Of a stretch of DNA of 64,000 bases, positions 10,810-23,816 are shown one piece after another. Both the position numbers and the translations under genes were made by a program. The notes beneath the pieces are model-generated. The model made no database searches and was not told the origin of the DNA. It saw only the letters and a list, made by a program, of their open reading frames with translations. This DNA comes from Haematococcus lacustris (lineage: Eukaryota; Chlorophyta; Chlorophyceae; Chlamydomonadales; Haematococcaceae), in NCBI GenBank assembly GCA_030144725.1, contig JASKMD010000019.1:431596-495595 (forward strand). Reading direction: 5' to 3'. Position 1 is the first letter of the stretch; each line of letters opens with the position of its first letter.

Positions 10810-11593
10810 CAGCCTGGACCTGGGCTGCCGCGGGACACAGCTGTGTCCCTCGCAAGTATGCAGTCCGGCTTTTGCGGCTGGCCCTGCAGCCTTTGCATGG
10901 ACGCTTCTTTGTCTGAGTGCATTGCTTAGCTGGATGGAGCAGCACCCTCATGTGAATGATGGTTTAGTGGCTTACACCGCTGAAGCCGCTTACACCGCTT
11001 AAGTGAATGAGCTAGAGTAACAGGCCCTAGCAGCCTCGAGCCTCTGCGTGCCACTTTTCCAAGCCTATTCATCGTGGTGGCTGTGCCGGTACTGGGTGTA
11101 AACCGATGGGTTCACGTGAGTAACTTTTGCACTCCGTGCCGGTGATGGATACACTCACATCCGCATGTTTAGACAAAAGTGGCATCAGTTTACAACGCAA
11201 ATCAGTACACGAACGCAACACCGTCAACATGGGCCTGGTGCTGTGACTATGTGGGTACCCTCGTTCGAAAAAACGGGCATGCCTCACATCACAGCGAAAC
11301 ACGGCACTGTTGGAAGGCACCCACTGCAGCTACAAGTAAATGATGTACAAAACTGCATCCTACGTCGCTTGCAATGCTCACTGCTGGGCTCAGCACAATC
11401 CCTCAGGTCCTGCTCACCCTCACTTTTCACTTCTCCTGTACATGCATGGTGCCATGTTGTTCATTTGGACCAAACAGGCCACGTGCCTGGACAAGTAGTG
11501 TGGCCAAGACCATGGACCAGTTGCTGCAGTCACCCCTCCACCCCACTCCTCCACCGCCCTCATGGCAACATCGTTGCCATTTGCTCAGGCTGT
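10810..11593. other. Convergent 3' ends of ligase and PSBR, with poly(A) signals
   Basis: No gene. A TGTAA motif, the usual chlamydomonadalean polyadenylation signal, lies at 11097-11101 on the plus strand, 288 bases after the ligase stop. A second lies on the minus strand (TTACA at 11190-11194), about 400 bases past the PSBR stop. The two 3' UTRs therefore nearly meet. The 16-mer GCTTACACCGCTTAAG at 10988-11003 recurs in the LINE region near 50.6-50.9 kb. Confidence 0.6.
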
Positions 11594-12533
11594 CTACACT
11601 CCCAGTTGGGAGGTGCGGACAATCAGGCTGACGCCCACGGCCAGCAGCACGGTAACAAGGCCGGCCCTGCATGACAGGAGCACAAGCACACACACCAGGT
11701 CATGGGCGACAGAGAATTGGCTGGCAGCATGGATATGCATAACTGGGCCATCCGAGGCTTGAATACAAACCGCATGGCATGTGCCATGCCTAGGGGGCAT
11801 CCTATCTAGTCTATCTAGCGCACTGAATGTCTCACAGTAGGTGGATTGGGGGGCTCCTTAGCCATGACAAGACAGCATGCTAACTCCCATGGTGGGAATG
11901 CCATGGGTTGGCTATGTGTTTGCTCTATGTCTGCCCTGTGCATGCCAAGCATCAGATTTGACTGACCATGCCAGAAGGCCCTTCGTCCCCAGCGTGTAAG
12001 CGTCGCCGGACTGCGTCCACTGGTCGGGGGTGTAGATCGGGGAGTAGCCGTCCACGTTTGCGCCGTACTTACCTTCGAAGCGGTACACGCCCATTCCCTG
12101 CACATTGTGGGTTGAGGACGCCCGGGCTCGGGTGCGGGACGCGTCACTGATGTTGGTGCAATGAATGCAGCGCCCACAAAGCGCTACAACAACATATCGC
12201 AGCGGTGCCATGTATGTCGCGAGCGCGCAAACCCTAAACTTCCGTGAGGCGTGTCGTAGATGCCGGTGCTGAGCCAGCAAACGTCCGACAGAGCGGTGTG
12301 GTACCCACCTTGCCCCTGCGGCCCTGCGCATCGACCCAGTCCTTCTTTCCCATAAAGCGGGACCTGCCCATGAGGTTTTGCTTCACGACGGGGTCTGTCA
12401 CGCTGTTGAGACCTTGCTTCTTGATGTCAATCTTGCCTCCCCCTGTCGCGACTGGCTTCACGGACAAATGGCGGGAGAAGCGCAGCGGGCCAAGGCCCTT
12501 CACTGACAGGCTCTGTTGGGCGACGGCAGCCAT
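11594..12533 (-). CDS. PSBR: Photosystem II 10-kDa polypeptide PsbR, three exons
   Basis: Exons on the minus strand: 12533-12309, 12097-11967, 11666-11594, with GT-AG junctions and matching phases (225+131+73 nt, 142 aa). Residues 1-30 are a basic, Ser/Ala-rich chloroplast transit peptide beginning MAAVAQQS. The mature part shows family hallmarks: KIDIKKQGLNSVTDP, QNLMG, KYGANVDGYSPIYTP, YTLGTKGLLAW, and a C-terminal transmembrane helix ending RTSQLGV. PsbR is a lumen-facing thylakoid protein that helps assemble the PsbP/PsbQ part of the oxygen-evolving complex. The frame is open upstream to an ATG at 12638, but the MAA start gives the usual precursor length. A consensus GTAAGT lies unused inside exon 2. 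The gene is convergent with the ligase gene. Confidence 0.95.
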
Positions 12534-13633
12534 GACGCTAGTAATCCCAAGGGTGACGGAGAGGATGCGAACAAGACAAGCAACAAGGGCTTTGGGATCC
12601 GGCATAAGATCGCGTGTGTGAAGCTTGAAATGAGCCAATGACCTAGCAGAGACTAATTCCTACTGAATCTTGACCGTGCAGGCTAGATACATTACATTCA
12701 CGCAGTTCAATCACACATACCACCATACCGTCTTTGACTTGCGGCCCCAGCACTCGAGGCATTCGTCATAATCATGTCCCCTCCTACCCTCCCTGCCCCT
12801 CTTCCCCTCCCTCCCAAGAACGCACACATGCAGGTCAGGGCGTTCGTAGACCTGCCCGGTCAGTTTGTTTGGTCTTCCCTGCAGTCCAGTGCGGCGACCC
12901 TGGATCCATGTGCCAGCATGAGCCGCTACATCCCATACATGCATGCTGCGGCAGTACTGCATTGATACATTCTCTCTGTGCCTTGGAATCCTGTGCCTGT
13001 GTATCGTGTTACTTCCCATTTGTAAAGTGTACTTCTGACCACACCCAGCTGTGGCCTGTGTACTTCATGGTACCCAGTATCTGGCAGTAGTGAGACCTAG
13101 GTCTTGCGAGTCTTGGATCAACTCGGAGGCTCAAGCAGGAGCTCATGGGGGCAGTAGCTGTCAGCGCTTCTACTCTAAAATTTGACTAGCGTGCCCCACT
13201 TTCATCGATGGCAGCGCGTAAGGCAGTTGTGGGTAGTGAGGGTAGGTTTACCAACACGGGCTACAAACCCACACTCCTAATTTCTAGTCGATATCTAGCG
13301 CTCTGAACACGGGCTCTAAAAGCTCTTAATGGCCTTGCCAGGGTTTAGGATTGTGCGTCAGGTCGACACCGAGTCAGCGGCAGAAAGCAAACGTCAACAG
13401 GCAGTTGACATGTGATGATGACTAATAATGAACATGGGCTACAGGGCATGCTCATCACCTCTGTCAAGCTCAAGAGGTGGCCTACATCCTGGTCTGATAT
13501 GCGCTGAACTGTCTAGAGAGACATGGACTCCACACCACTGTCAACCCTGCCCATCACTCAATCCAAACAACCAATGAAAGGTGAACACAATGAAATACAA
13601 ATTGGCAATGACATACAATGCACACAGTACACG

Positions 13634-13657
13634 CGGGGCGGGGCGGGGCGGGGCGTC
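13634..13657 (+). repeat. (GGGGC)4 G-rich repeat
   Basis: Four tandem GGGGC units. Four G-runs in close spacing could form a G-quadruplex on the plus strand. Confidence 0.8.
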
Positions 13658-14552
13658 CAACAGCAGCCACGTGCAACCCAAGCCTCTCAGCCTGCATACT
13701 AGTCAGTGCATAACATCAACTTTCGTGCACCCATTCATATGCATGCTGTCATGGAGCGTGTCGCAGGCTCGCATGCCCCAAGTGCTATGGGCGAGGCCAA
13801 ACAGCCACACCAGGCTAACGGTCACTAACAACAAGTCACGAGCACCACTAGTCAGTGCATAAGAACCAAATTCACATGCACGCACACCAGCCTTACCTCT
13901 AACATGATAGGGTGAAATGTGTGGCGACAGGCAACAAGAGACGACACAGCCAGCCAAGGTTTTGTGAGTGCATGGGGCCACACAGCAGTCATGCTGAGCC
14001 ACGCTTGCAAGGACTTTGATGCACATCTACATGGGTTTCAGAAACTTCTAACCTTGGCTACACCTCTGGCCTGGTCTCGGGTGCTGCTGAGTGCAGGGCC
14101 CCACCGCAGGCACTTGAACTCCATACATAGCATTCCCAGGTGACCCTACTTGCCACCTAGGTGGGTCCTGCTGCAGCTGCAGCTTCCCGCCTGCTTGTGT
14201 ACACCCCACTTGTGTGCCACCCAGCTGATGCTGCACTGACACATCAGGCCACACCACAACACCTCACCTCAGTGCCCCACCCTACAGCTGGCCTTGCCTG
14301 GTGGAGCTGATGCTGCCTTGCCTGCACCTTGCCTGGCCAGCACCCCTGGCCTGCAGTAAGCCAGCCTCAGCAATGCTCAGGTCCCAGGCAGCTGCTGCTG
14401 AGTGCCCCGCAGCTAGTGCAATCGGCTGCTTGCCAGCTGGCTTCACGCCAAGCCACCCGGAGCTAGCTTCTTGCCTGCACAACAAGCACGGACACAAAAC
14501 CAGCACGTTGTCTGCCCGTCATGCCTATTATGTCTGCTTATCAGGAACAAAC

Positions 14553-14644
14553 CATGCCCTGCCACCATGCCCTGCCACCATGCCCTGTGCCCATGCCCTG
14601 TGCCCATGCCCTGTGCCCATGCCCTGCCACCATGCCCTGCCACG
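14553..14644 (+). repeat. 12-bp minisatellite (CATGCCCTGYSM type)
   Basis: About seven to eight tandem 12-bp units of CATGCCCTGCCA or CATGCCCTGTGC, downstream of the 3' end of TIR gene C. Confidence 0.85.
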
Positions 14645-14754
14645 AGCTTTGATGCCATGCTACCATGTAGTGATACCATGCCTTGCCACCATGCAGTGTG
14701 GTGCTGTCATCAGCCATTGACACGGAGGACTTGGAGGAGGTGGTTGGGCCAGTA

Positions 14755-17700
14755 TCATAACCAAGTGGCAGTTTCCATACCCATGGGGCAGGTGTGCAAG
14801 TGTGCAGGGGTGCACATAGCACCGTATCGACCAAGGAGGTTGAGGACCAGGCCCAGGACCAGGCCCACACCTACTGGCCTTCGCAGCAACATGAAGGTCA
14901 TGACCACGCCACACACCCTACCCCACACCTCATCTACTCCAGAATTGTCCGCATACATCACCAGACACTTGTCACTCCACTAATGGGGCTACATATGTTT
15001 TGCATAAGTGGTTCAAACATGCCCATCCATATGCTGCACCCAGGCGGCTGGGAAGCATGCAAGCCACATGAGCAGGACCAGTGCTTGCAGCACCCAATAA
15101 TGAATGCTCTATTGAGTGGGAGGCCAGCACTTACGTATGCATGACACCAACTCTGTGACCACTTCATCAAAGTCACACTCGGTAAGTGGCAGGGCCCCAC
15201 GGGGAACTCTTTGGTAGCTATACATCATCAGCTTCAGGTCTGGAGGGGGGTAAGTGGAGCTGCACAGCAGGCAGTGCACCGCTGTCACAATTTGCACAGT
15301 GGTGAAATGACAAGGCGCAAGCACTTACCTGTGCCAGACAGGAATTATCGCTTTGTGCTCACTAAGTGCATACAGGACCTCCCTGCACGACAGGATGCAA
15401 CAAGCAATAGTGGAGCTCATATCGGGCAACAAACCTCAGGGTCGATGGGTCCTGGGTATGACCCTGTCTGTGCACTGCTGCCAGGTCGTGCAAGCTGTTC
15501 AGACTTTTGAGCTGAATACCTGTAGGTCCATCCTGGGTTAGTCCCAAATTCAGCACTGCAGACGGGGATGAATATGGCACACCCATCAATTGCCGCCTGG
15601 ATGGCCTGGGTCCAGGAGTCGCCACCTTCTATGTCTGCAGCACTCAAAGGGGTGGACAAGGCCCACAACTTTGGCAAAGCAGAGCACTTGAGGCAGAATG
15701 CAGCAGCATGACTGGCACCTGATTCGCCAACAAAGACACTGAAGCCCTGGGCCTCAAGCGCCGCCTGCAATCGCAAGACGGTGCCGTCACCTCCCTGCAC
15801 CTTGGACCCAGTCTCCTTGACCCTGTGGGGTGAAGTTGGCAAGTCAAAGGGCACAGGGCAGAGGAGGGGCAGTGAGGGGTGGCAAAGCAGGGGCCTACTA
15901 TGCTGGAAGTGGTGGGTTGTTAGTACAATATGGAGCCATTAGATCAGGTCAGCAAGCCCTCGGCTGGGTGGGGTGAGGCCCTAGCTAGTGGGAACAGGTA
16001 CACGGAGTCAGCAAGTGAGCCTAAGTAAGCCTGGTCTAGGATCAAGGTACATACTCTCTACCAATAGATAGCATACCAATACATAGCAGACTTATTGTTC
16101 AGCGGTCAGATCACATTAGGTAAGCCCTCAGCTGGGTGAGTGAGGCCCTAGCTACCCATCCCGCACGTGCAGCACCAACTTGTAGGAGAGCATGAGCTGG
16201 GCAGGAGCTGGATCAGGGCTGTCTTTGGCTTTCCCAGCTTTCTCTGCACTGCTGCTTGCCGCACTGTTCTGCACCTTCACCTCCACTGCGGGCTTGGCCT
16301 GTGGGCATGGCAGATGGACGGCAGAGGCACGGCAAGCACTTGAGGCAGGCAGCTCACAAGCCGCATGCAAACCATTGCAGCTTGACAGCAGATGCACTCG
16401 CATGGTGGTAGGTACACCGTCCAAATACACAGTCCTGCATATGCCCCACCTGCTTAATTGCAGGCTCTGCAACCAGTGCAGCTGCAAGAAACAGGGGTGG
16501 GCCGTCTTTGCCTTGCACCGCTTTTTCTCCACCACCACTTGTCTTCGCGACCTCCACCTTCACCTCCATTGCGGGCTTGGCCTGTAGGCATGGCAGATGT
16601 CAGCAAGGTGATTGACTGCAGCTGTGATCACACATTGTGGATCACACCAACGCTCATGCACCTCAACCTCAGAGCACATCTGACCTTGACTGCAGGCTTT
16701 GCAAGCAGCGGGGCGGCAGGCTGCGGGGCTGCAGGGCATGCCCGGGTCAATGCTGCTGTGCCTGCTTCACGTGGATCTAAAGCTGGCTCCCCAGGCTGAG
16801 GGCCTCCGGCTTCGTTGTACCGGTCCTCCTATGCAGACACATAGCAATGCAAGGGGCAGAGGCACGGCACCCTATGCAGTGAGGCCCCCAGCGGCTGTCA
16901 GCAAGGATCCTAGGTTGCAGGTACTTCAGCTGTGGAAGCACATGCCATGCACCAGTTTCGCAGCAGCAGCAACAGGAGCATGATGCCCAACATCAACCCA
17001 GTTTGCTTACATGCTTTCTTCAGATGCACATGCAATGCAGCAGGAGTACGCATGGAGCTTAGATTGCTTCTGTACCCTCAGTCACTGACAGCAGAGATGA
17101 GCTACCGTGGGGCTAATGTGCTTATCTACACTGCACCCTTCACATCAGCCCACCCCTAGCAGCCTCATCACTGCTGTTGGTGTCACATCCAGTCACTGTC
17201 AGCTTACACCTTGAGCTTTGCTCCTGGTTCCTTAGCAGGCATCCCCGTCGCCTCCTGCGCCGCTGCCACAGCTGGCCACCTCTCTGGAGGATTGCTGGGC
17301 GCACACCAGGTCTTGCCCCATCCCTACTATCATCACCAGTCAGTGCAGAACGTCAAGTCCACAAGCACCGCCCACCGACCCATGTGCAGACCATGCAATC
17401 TCCGCCAGCATTAAGCTGCACATGCCCCTTCATGGCCACTATACACCTTTGCTGCCCACCTAGGCGTGTCATGCAGTGAGATGTAGCAACAAGCAAACCA
17501 TGCATCCAGAAGCCGTACCTCCTCCAAGGCCGCTTTGCCAAGTGGAGAAAGAGGCTCAGTGCCTGGGAGCCTTCCTCCAGCCACGCGCTCAGCTAGCATA
17601 GGCTCACTGGCCTCCTTGTTGTTGGGGGAACTGGATCCAGCGGCCTTCATCAGCTGTCCCACCTGCATGAGTGCAAGAGGCACCTCTATGCGCCTCTGTT

Positions 17701-20700
17701 CACACAACAGACGCCAATAAGGTGCATGTACAACATACCTCATCAGATGGTGAAGCCTGTGACAGGTTGCCATAAGGTTGCTTGATGCGTTGACCTTGAA
17801 GCGGTAGAAGACTTGGACGCTGCAAAAGGCAAAAGTCAGGCAGCAATGCTTCCTTGACCGTCCCAGTCACATAGACTCTGCTACCCAAATGCACCGGTGA
17901 GACATGATGTACCCTCTTCTTCTTCTTCTGTGTATTCCTACTCCTTCATCGCACTTTCCATCTACATCCTGTGGGCTGGGTTGGTAGCGTGAGGTGGCAC
18001 CCCTGTACCAAGACCTATACTGAGTGACCCATGCATCCATGCAGGCCCTTCTATGCGTACCCTTCTACCCATGCACAACCTTTCCTCAATGTCAGGCCCA
18101 GCGCACCTGCTCGTCGCAGATTGACACTGTACTTTTGAACCTTTGATCCATGAATGCGTTACGAAGCTCTGCTGCTGCTGACACGGGTCGCGAGGAAAGT
18201 AAGGGTCCAGAGGAAAATGAGGGTCGCGAGGAAAATGAGGAAAGCGAGGATAATGAGTGAAGTGAGGGAGGTGACGAGGGAGACAAGCGATGTGGGGGGA
18301 TTGAGGGGGTTGAGCTTGGCCTGTCATTGGTCCACTCTGCGCCCAGCACCTCCCTGTCATCATCTTCATCCGCAGTCTCGCGCTCCTCGTCCTGCATGCA
18401 CAGCACCGCACACACTGTGTGCAAGGTCGACTGTACCACCAGCCAGCACCCGCTCACCACTTAGGCTGTACCATCATTGAGTACATGCACAGCCTACCTC
18501 GGGCCTCGCGTAGGATCTGTCACCAAAATGCATGGGTGAGACAAGCTCAGGGCCTCTGGTTTTGCTGTAACGGTCCTCCTATGCAGACACACAGCAATGC
18601 AAGGGGCAGAGGCACGGCACCCTATGCAGTGAGGCCCCCAGCGGCTGCCAGCAAGGATCCTAAGTTGCAAGTACTCACGCTCTTGGAGCACATGCCATGC
18701 ACCAGTTTGCAGCAGCAGCAACAGGAGCATGATCCCCAACATCAACCCAGTTTGCTTACATGCTTTCTTCAGATGCACATGCGATGCAGCAGGAGTACGC
18801 ATGGAGCTTAGATTGCTTCTGTACCCTCAGTCACTGACAGCAGAGATGAGCTACCGTGGGGCTAATGTGCTTATCTACACTGCACCCTTCACATCAGCAC
18901 ACCGCTAGTGGCCACATCACTGTTGGTGTCACATCCAGTCACTGTCAGCTTACACCTTGAGCTTTGCTCCTGGTTCCTTAGCAGGCATCCCCGTCGCCTC
19001 CTGCGCCGCTGCCACAGCTGGCCACCTCTCTGGAGGATTGCTGGGCGCACACCAGGTCTTGCCCCATCCCTACTATCATCACCAGTCAGTGCAGAACGTC
19101 AAGTCCACAAGCACCGCCCACCGACCCATGTGCAGACCATGCAATCTCCGCCAGCATTGAGCTGCACATGCCCCTTCATGGCCACTATACACCTTTGCTG
19201 CCCACCTAGGCGTGTCATGCAGTGAGATGTAGCAACAAGCAAACCATGCATCCAGAAGCCGTACCTCCTCCAAGGCCGCTTTGCCAAGTGGAGAAAGAGG
19301 CTCAGTGCCTGGGAGCCTTCCTCCAGCCACGCGCTCAGCTAGCATAGGCTCACTGGCCTCCTTGTTGTTGGGGGAACTGGATCCAGCGGCCTTCATCAGC
19401 TGTCCCACCTGCATGAGTGCAAGAGGCACCTCTATACGCCTCTGTTCACACAACAGACGCCAATAAGGTGCATGTACAACATACCTCATCAGATGGTGAA
19501 GCCTGTGACAGGTTGCCATAAGGTTGCTTGATGCGTTGACCTTGAAGCGGTAGAAGACTTGGACGCTGCAAAAGGCAAAAGTCAGGCAGCCATGCTTCCT
19601 TGACCGTCCCAGTCACATACACTCTGCTACCCAAATGCACCGGTGAGACATGATGTACCCTCTTCTTCTTCTTCTGTGTATTCCTACTCCTTCATCGCAC
19701 TTTCCATCTACATCCTGTGGGCTGCGCTGGTAGCATGAGGTGGCACCCTTGTACCAAGACCTATACTGAGTGACCCATGCATCCATGCAGGCCCTTCTAT
19801 GCGTACCCTTCTACCCATGCACAACCTTTCCTCAATGTCAGGCCCAGCGCACCTGCTCGTCGCAGATTGACACTGTACTTTTGAACCTTTGATACATGAA
19901 TGCGTTACGAAGCTCTGCTGCCGCTGACACGGGTCGCGAGGAAAGTAAGGGTCCAGAGGAAAATGAGGGTCGCGAGGAAAATGAGGAAAGCGAGGATAAT
20001 GAGTGAAGTGAGGGAGGTGACGAGGGAGACAAGCGATGTGGGGGGATTGAGGGGGTTGAGCTTGGCCTGTCATTGGTCCACTCTGCGCCCAGCACCTCCC
20101 TGTCATCATCTTCATCCGCAGTCTCGCGCTCCTCGTCCTGCATGCACAGCACCGCACACACTGTGTGCAAGGTCGACTGTACCACCAGCCAGCACCCGCT
20201 CACCACTTAGGCTGTACCATCATTGAGTACATGCACAGCCTACCTCGGGCCTCGCGTAGGATCTGTCACCAAAATGCATGGGTGAGACAAGCTCAGGGCC
20301 TCTGGTTTTGCTGTAACGGTCCTCCTATGCAGACACACAGCAATGCAAGGGGCAGAGGCACGGCACCCTATGCAGTGAGGCCCCCAGCGGCTGCCAGCAA
20401 GGATCCTAAGTTGCAAGTACTCACGCTCTTGGAGCACATGCCATGCACCAGTTTGCAGCAGCAGCAACAGGAGCATGATCCCCAACATCAACCCAGTTTG
20501 CTTACATGCTTTCTTCAGATGCACATGCGATGCAGCAGGAGTACGCATGGAGCTTAGATTGCTTCTGTACCCTCAGTCACTGACAGCAGAGATGAGCTAC
20601 CGTGGGGCTAATGTGCTTATCTACACTGCACCCTTCACATCAGCACACCGCTAGTGGCCACATCACTGTTGGTGTCACATCCAGTCACTGTCAGCTTACA

Positions 20701-23700
20701 CCTTGAGCTTTGCTCCTGGTTCCTTAGCAGGCATCCCCGTCGCCTCCTGCGCCGCTGCCACAGCTGGCCACCTCTCTGGAGGATTGCTGGGCGCACACCA
20801 GGTCTTGCCCCATCCCTACTATCATCACCAGTCAGTGCAGAACGTCAAGTCCACAAGCACCGCCCACCGACCCATGTGCAGACCATGCAATCTCCGCCAG
20901 CATTGAGCTGCACATGCCCCTTCATGGCCACTATACACCTTTGCTGCCCACCTAGGCGTGTCATGCAGTGAGATGTAGCAACAAGCAAACCATGCATCCA
21001 GAAGCCGTACCTCCTCCAAGGCCGCTTTGCCAAGTGGAGAAAGAGGCTCAGTGCCTGGGAGCCTTCCTCCAGCCACGCGCTCAGCTAGCATAGGCTCACT
21101 GGCCTCCTTGTTGTTGGGGGAACTGGATCCAGCGGCCTTCATCAGCTGTCCCACCTGCATGAGTGCAAGAGGCACCTCTATACGCCTCTGTTCACACAAC
21201 AGACGCCAATAAGGTGCATGTACAACATACCTCATCAGATGGTGAAGCCTGTGACAGGTTGCCATAAGGGTGCTTGATGCGTTGACCTTGAAGCGGTAGA
21301 AGACTTGGACGCTGCAAAAGGCAAAAGTCAGGCAGCCATGCTTCCTTGACCGTCCCAGTCACATACACTCTGCTACCCAAATGCACCGGTGAGACATGAT
21401 GTACCCTCTTCTTCTTCTTCTGTGTATTCCTACTCCTTCATCGCACTTTCCATCTACATCCTGTGGGCTGCGCTGGTAGCATGAGGTGGCACCCTTGTAC
21501 CAAGACCTATACTGAGTGACCCATGCATCCATGCAGGCCCTTCTATGCGTACCCTTCTACCCATGCACAACCTTTCCTCAATGTCAGGCCCAGCGCACCT
21601 GCTCGTCGCAGATTGACACTGTACTTTTGAACCTTTGATACATGAATGCGTTACGAAGCTCTGCTGCCGCTGACACGGGTCGCGAGGAAAGTAAGGGTCC
21701 AGAGGAAAATGAGGGTCGCGAGGAAAATGAGGAAAGCGAGGATAATGAGTGAAGTGAGGGAGGTGACGAGGGAGACAAGCGATGTGGGGGGATTGAGGGG
21801 GTTGAGCTTGGCCTGTCATTGGTCCACTCTGCGCCCAGCACCTCCCTGTCATCATCTTCATCCGCAGTCTCGCGCTCCTCGTCCTGCATGCACAGCACCG
21901 CACACACTGTGTGCAAGGTCGACTGTACCACCAGCCAGCACCCGCTCACCACTTAGGCTGTACCATCATTGAGTACATGCACAGCCTACCTCGGGCCTCG
22001 CGTAGGATCTGTCACCAAAATGCATGGGTGAGACAAGCTCAGGGCCTCTGGTTTTGCTGTAACGGTCCTCCTATGCAGACACACAGCAATGCAAGGGGCA
22101 GAGGCACGGCACCCTATGCAGTGAGGCCCCCAGCGGCTGCCAGCAAGGATCCTAAGTTGCAAGTACTCACGCTCTTGGAGCACATGCCATGCACCAGTTT
22201 GCAGCAGCAGCAACAGGAGCATGATCCCCAACATCAACCCAGTTTGCTTACATGCTTTCTTCAGATGCACATGCGATGCAGCAGGAGTACGCATGGAGCT
22301 TAGATTGCTTCTGTACCCTCAGTCACTGACAGCAGAGATGAGCTACCGTGGGGCTAATGTGCTTATCTACACTGCACCCTTCACATCAGCACACCGCTAG
22401 TGGCCACATCACTGTTGGTGTCACATCCAGTCACTGTCAGCTTACACCTTGAGCTTTGCTCCTGGTTCCTTAGCAGGCATCCCCGTCGCCTCCTGCGCCG
22501 CTGCCACAGCTGGCCACCTCTCTGGAGGATTGCTGGGCGCACACCAGGTCTTGCCCCATCCCTACTATCATCACCAGTCAGTGCAGAACGTCAAGTCCAC
22601 AAGCACCGCCCACCGACCCATGTGCAGACCATGCAATCTCCGCCAGCATTGAGCTGCACATGCCCCTTCATGGCCACTATACACCTTTGCTGCCCACCTA
22701 GGCGTGTCATGCAGTGAGATGTAGCAACAAGCAAACCATGCATCCAGAAGCCGTACCTCCTCCAAGGCCGCTTTGCCAAGTGGAGAAAGAGGCTCAGTGC
22801 CTGGGAGCCTTCCTCCAGCCACGCGCTCAGCTAGCATAGGCTCACTGGCCTCCTTGTTGTTGGGGGAACTGGATCCAGCGGCCTTCATCAGCTGTCCCAC
22901 CTGCATGAGTGCAAGAGGCACCTCTATACGCCTCTGTTCACACAACAGACGCCAATAAGGTGCATGTACAACATACCTCATCAGATGGTGAAGCCTGTGA
23001 CAGGTTGCCATAAGGGTGCTTGATGCGTTGACCTTGAAGCGGTAGAAGACTTGGACGCTGCAAAAGGCAAAAGTCAGGCAGCCATGCTTCCTTGACCGTC
23101 CCAGTCACATACACTCTGCTACCCAAATGCACCGGTGAGACATGATGTACCCTCTTCTTCTTCTTCTGTGTATTCCTACTCCTTCATCGCACTTTCCATC
23201 TACATCCTGTGGGCTGCGCTGGTAGCATGAGGTGGCACCCTTGTACCAAGACCTATACTGAGTGACCCATGCATCCATGCAGGCCCTTCTATGCGTACCC
23301 TTCTACCCATGCACAACCTTTCCTCAATGTCAGGCCCAGCGCACCTGCTCGTCGCAGATTGACACTGTACTTTTGAACCTTTGATACATGAATGCGTTAC
23401 GAAGCTCTGCTGCCGCTGACACGGGTCGCGAGGAAAGTAAGGGTCCAGAGGAAAATGAGGGTCGCGAGGAAAATGAGGAAAGTGAGGATAATGAGTGAAG
23501 TGAGGGAGGTGACGAGGGAGACAAGCGATGTGGGGGGATTGAGGGGGTTGAGCTTGGCCTGTCATTGGTCCACTCTGCGCCCAGCACCTCCCTGTCATCA
23601 TCTTCATCCGCAGTCTCGCGCTCCTCGTCCTGCATGCACAGCACCGCACACACTGTGTGCAAGGTCGACTGTACCACCAGCCAGCACCCGCTCACCACTT

Positions 23701-23816
23701 AGGCTGTACCATCATTGAGTACATGCACAGCCTACCTCGGGCCTCGCGTAGGATCTGTCACCAAAATGCATGGGTGAGACAAGCTCAGGGCCTCTGGTTT
23801 TGCTGTACCGGTCCTC
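14755..23816 (-). CDS. TIR gene C: repeated phase-0 exon cassettes, C-terminal TIR domain, hydrophobic tail (5' end unknown)
   Basis: The C-terminal part is exons 16828-16685, 16581-16450, 16298-16156, 15822-15719, 15634-15520, 15382-15329, 15259-15135 and 14933-14755 (TGA). Phases agree throughout. The TIR domain runs from AQLMLSYK through RLQAALEAQGFSVFVGES, GGDSW, CAIFIPVCSAEFG, REVLYAL, IIPVWHS and VPRGALPLTECDFDEVVTEL. The Glu in REVLYAL is at the site of the catalytic Glu of NAD-cleaving TIRs. The last exon has a hydrophobic stretch (GVGLVLGLVLNLL). Upstream, four tandem units each add five phase-0 exons of 27, 95, 27, 48 and 34 codons; in the unit nearest the TIR these are 18578-18498, 18391-18107, 17819-17739, 17662-17519 and 17311-17210, then every +1746. 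The 95-codon exon is acidic then Ser/Pro-rich. A related 34-codon-type exon near 24195 suggests the gene starts further up. TIR proteins act in immunity or NAD signalling; the role here is unknown. Confidence 0.6.

Larger units (their letters stand above)
12534..14754. other. No gene seen; PSBR 5' flank and 3' flank of TIR gene C
   Basis: About 2.2 kb with no exon I can support on either strand. It holds the PSBR promoter side (just above 12533), a GGGGC pentamer repeat and a 12-bp minisatellite (listed separately). CACTAGTCAGTGCATAA-like sequence occurs twice, near 13698 and 13846. Confidence 0.5.

Noticed and set aside
12774..13090. Plus-strand frames near 12.8-13.0 kb as a possible gene next to PSBR
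   Set aside because: No homology, no splice-consistent continuation, composition like surrounding non-coding DNA.
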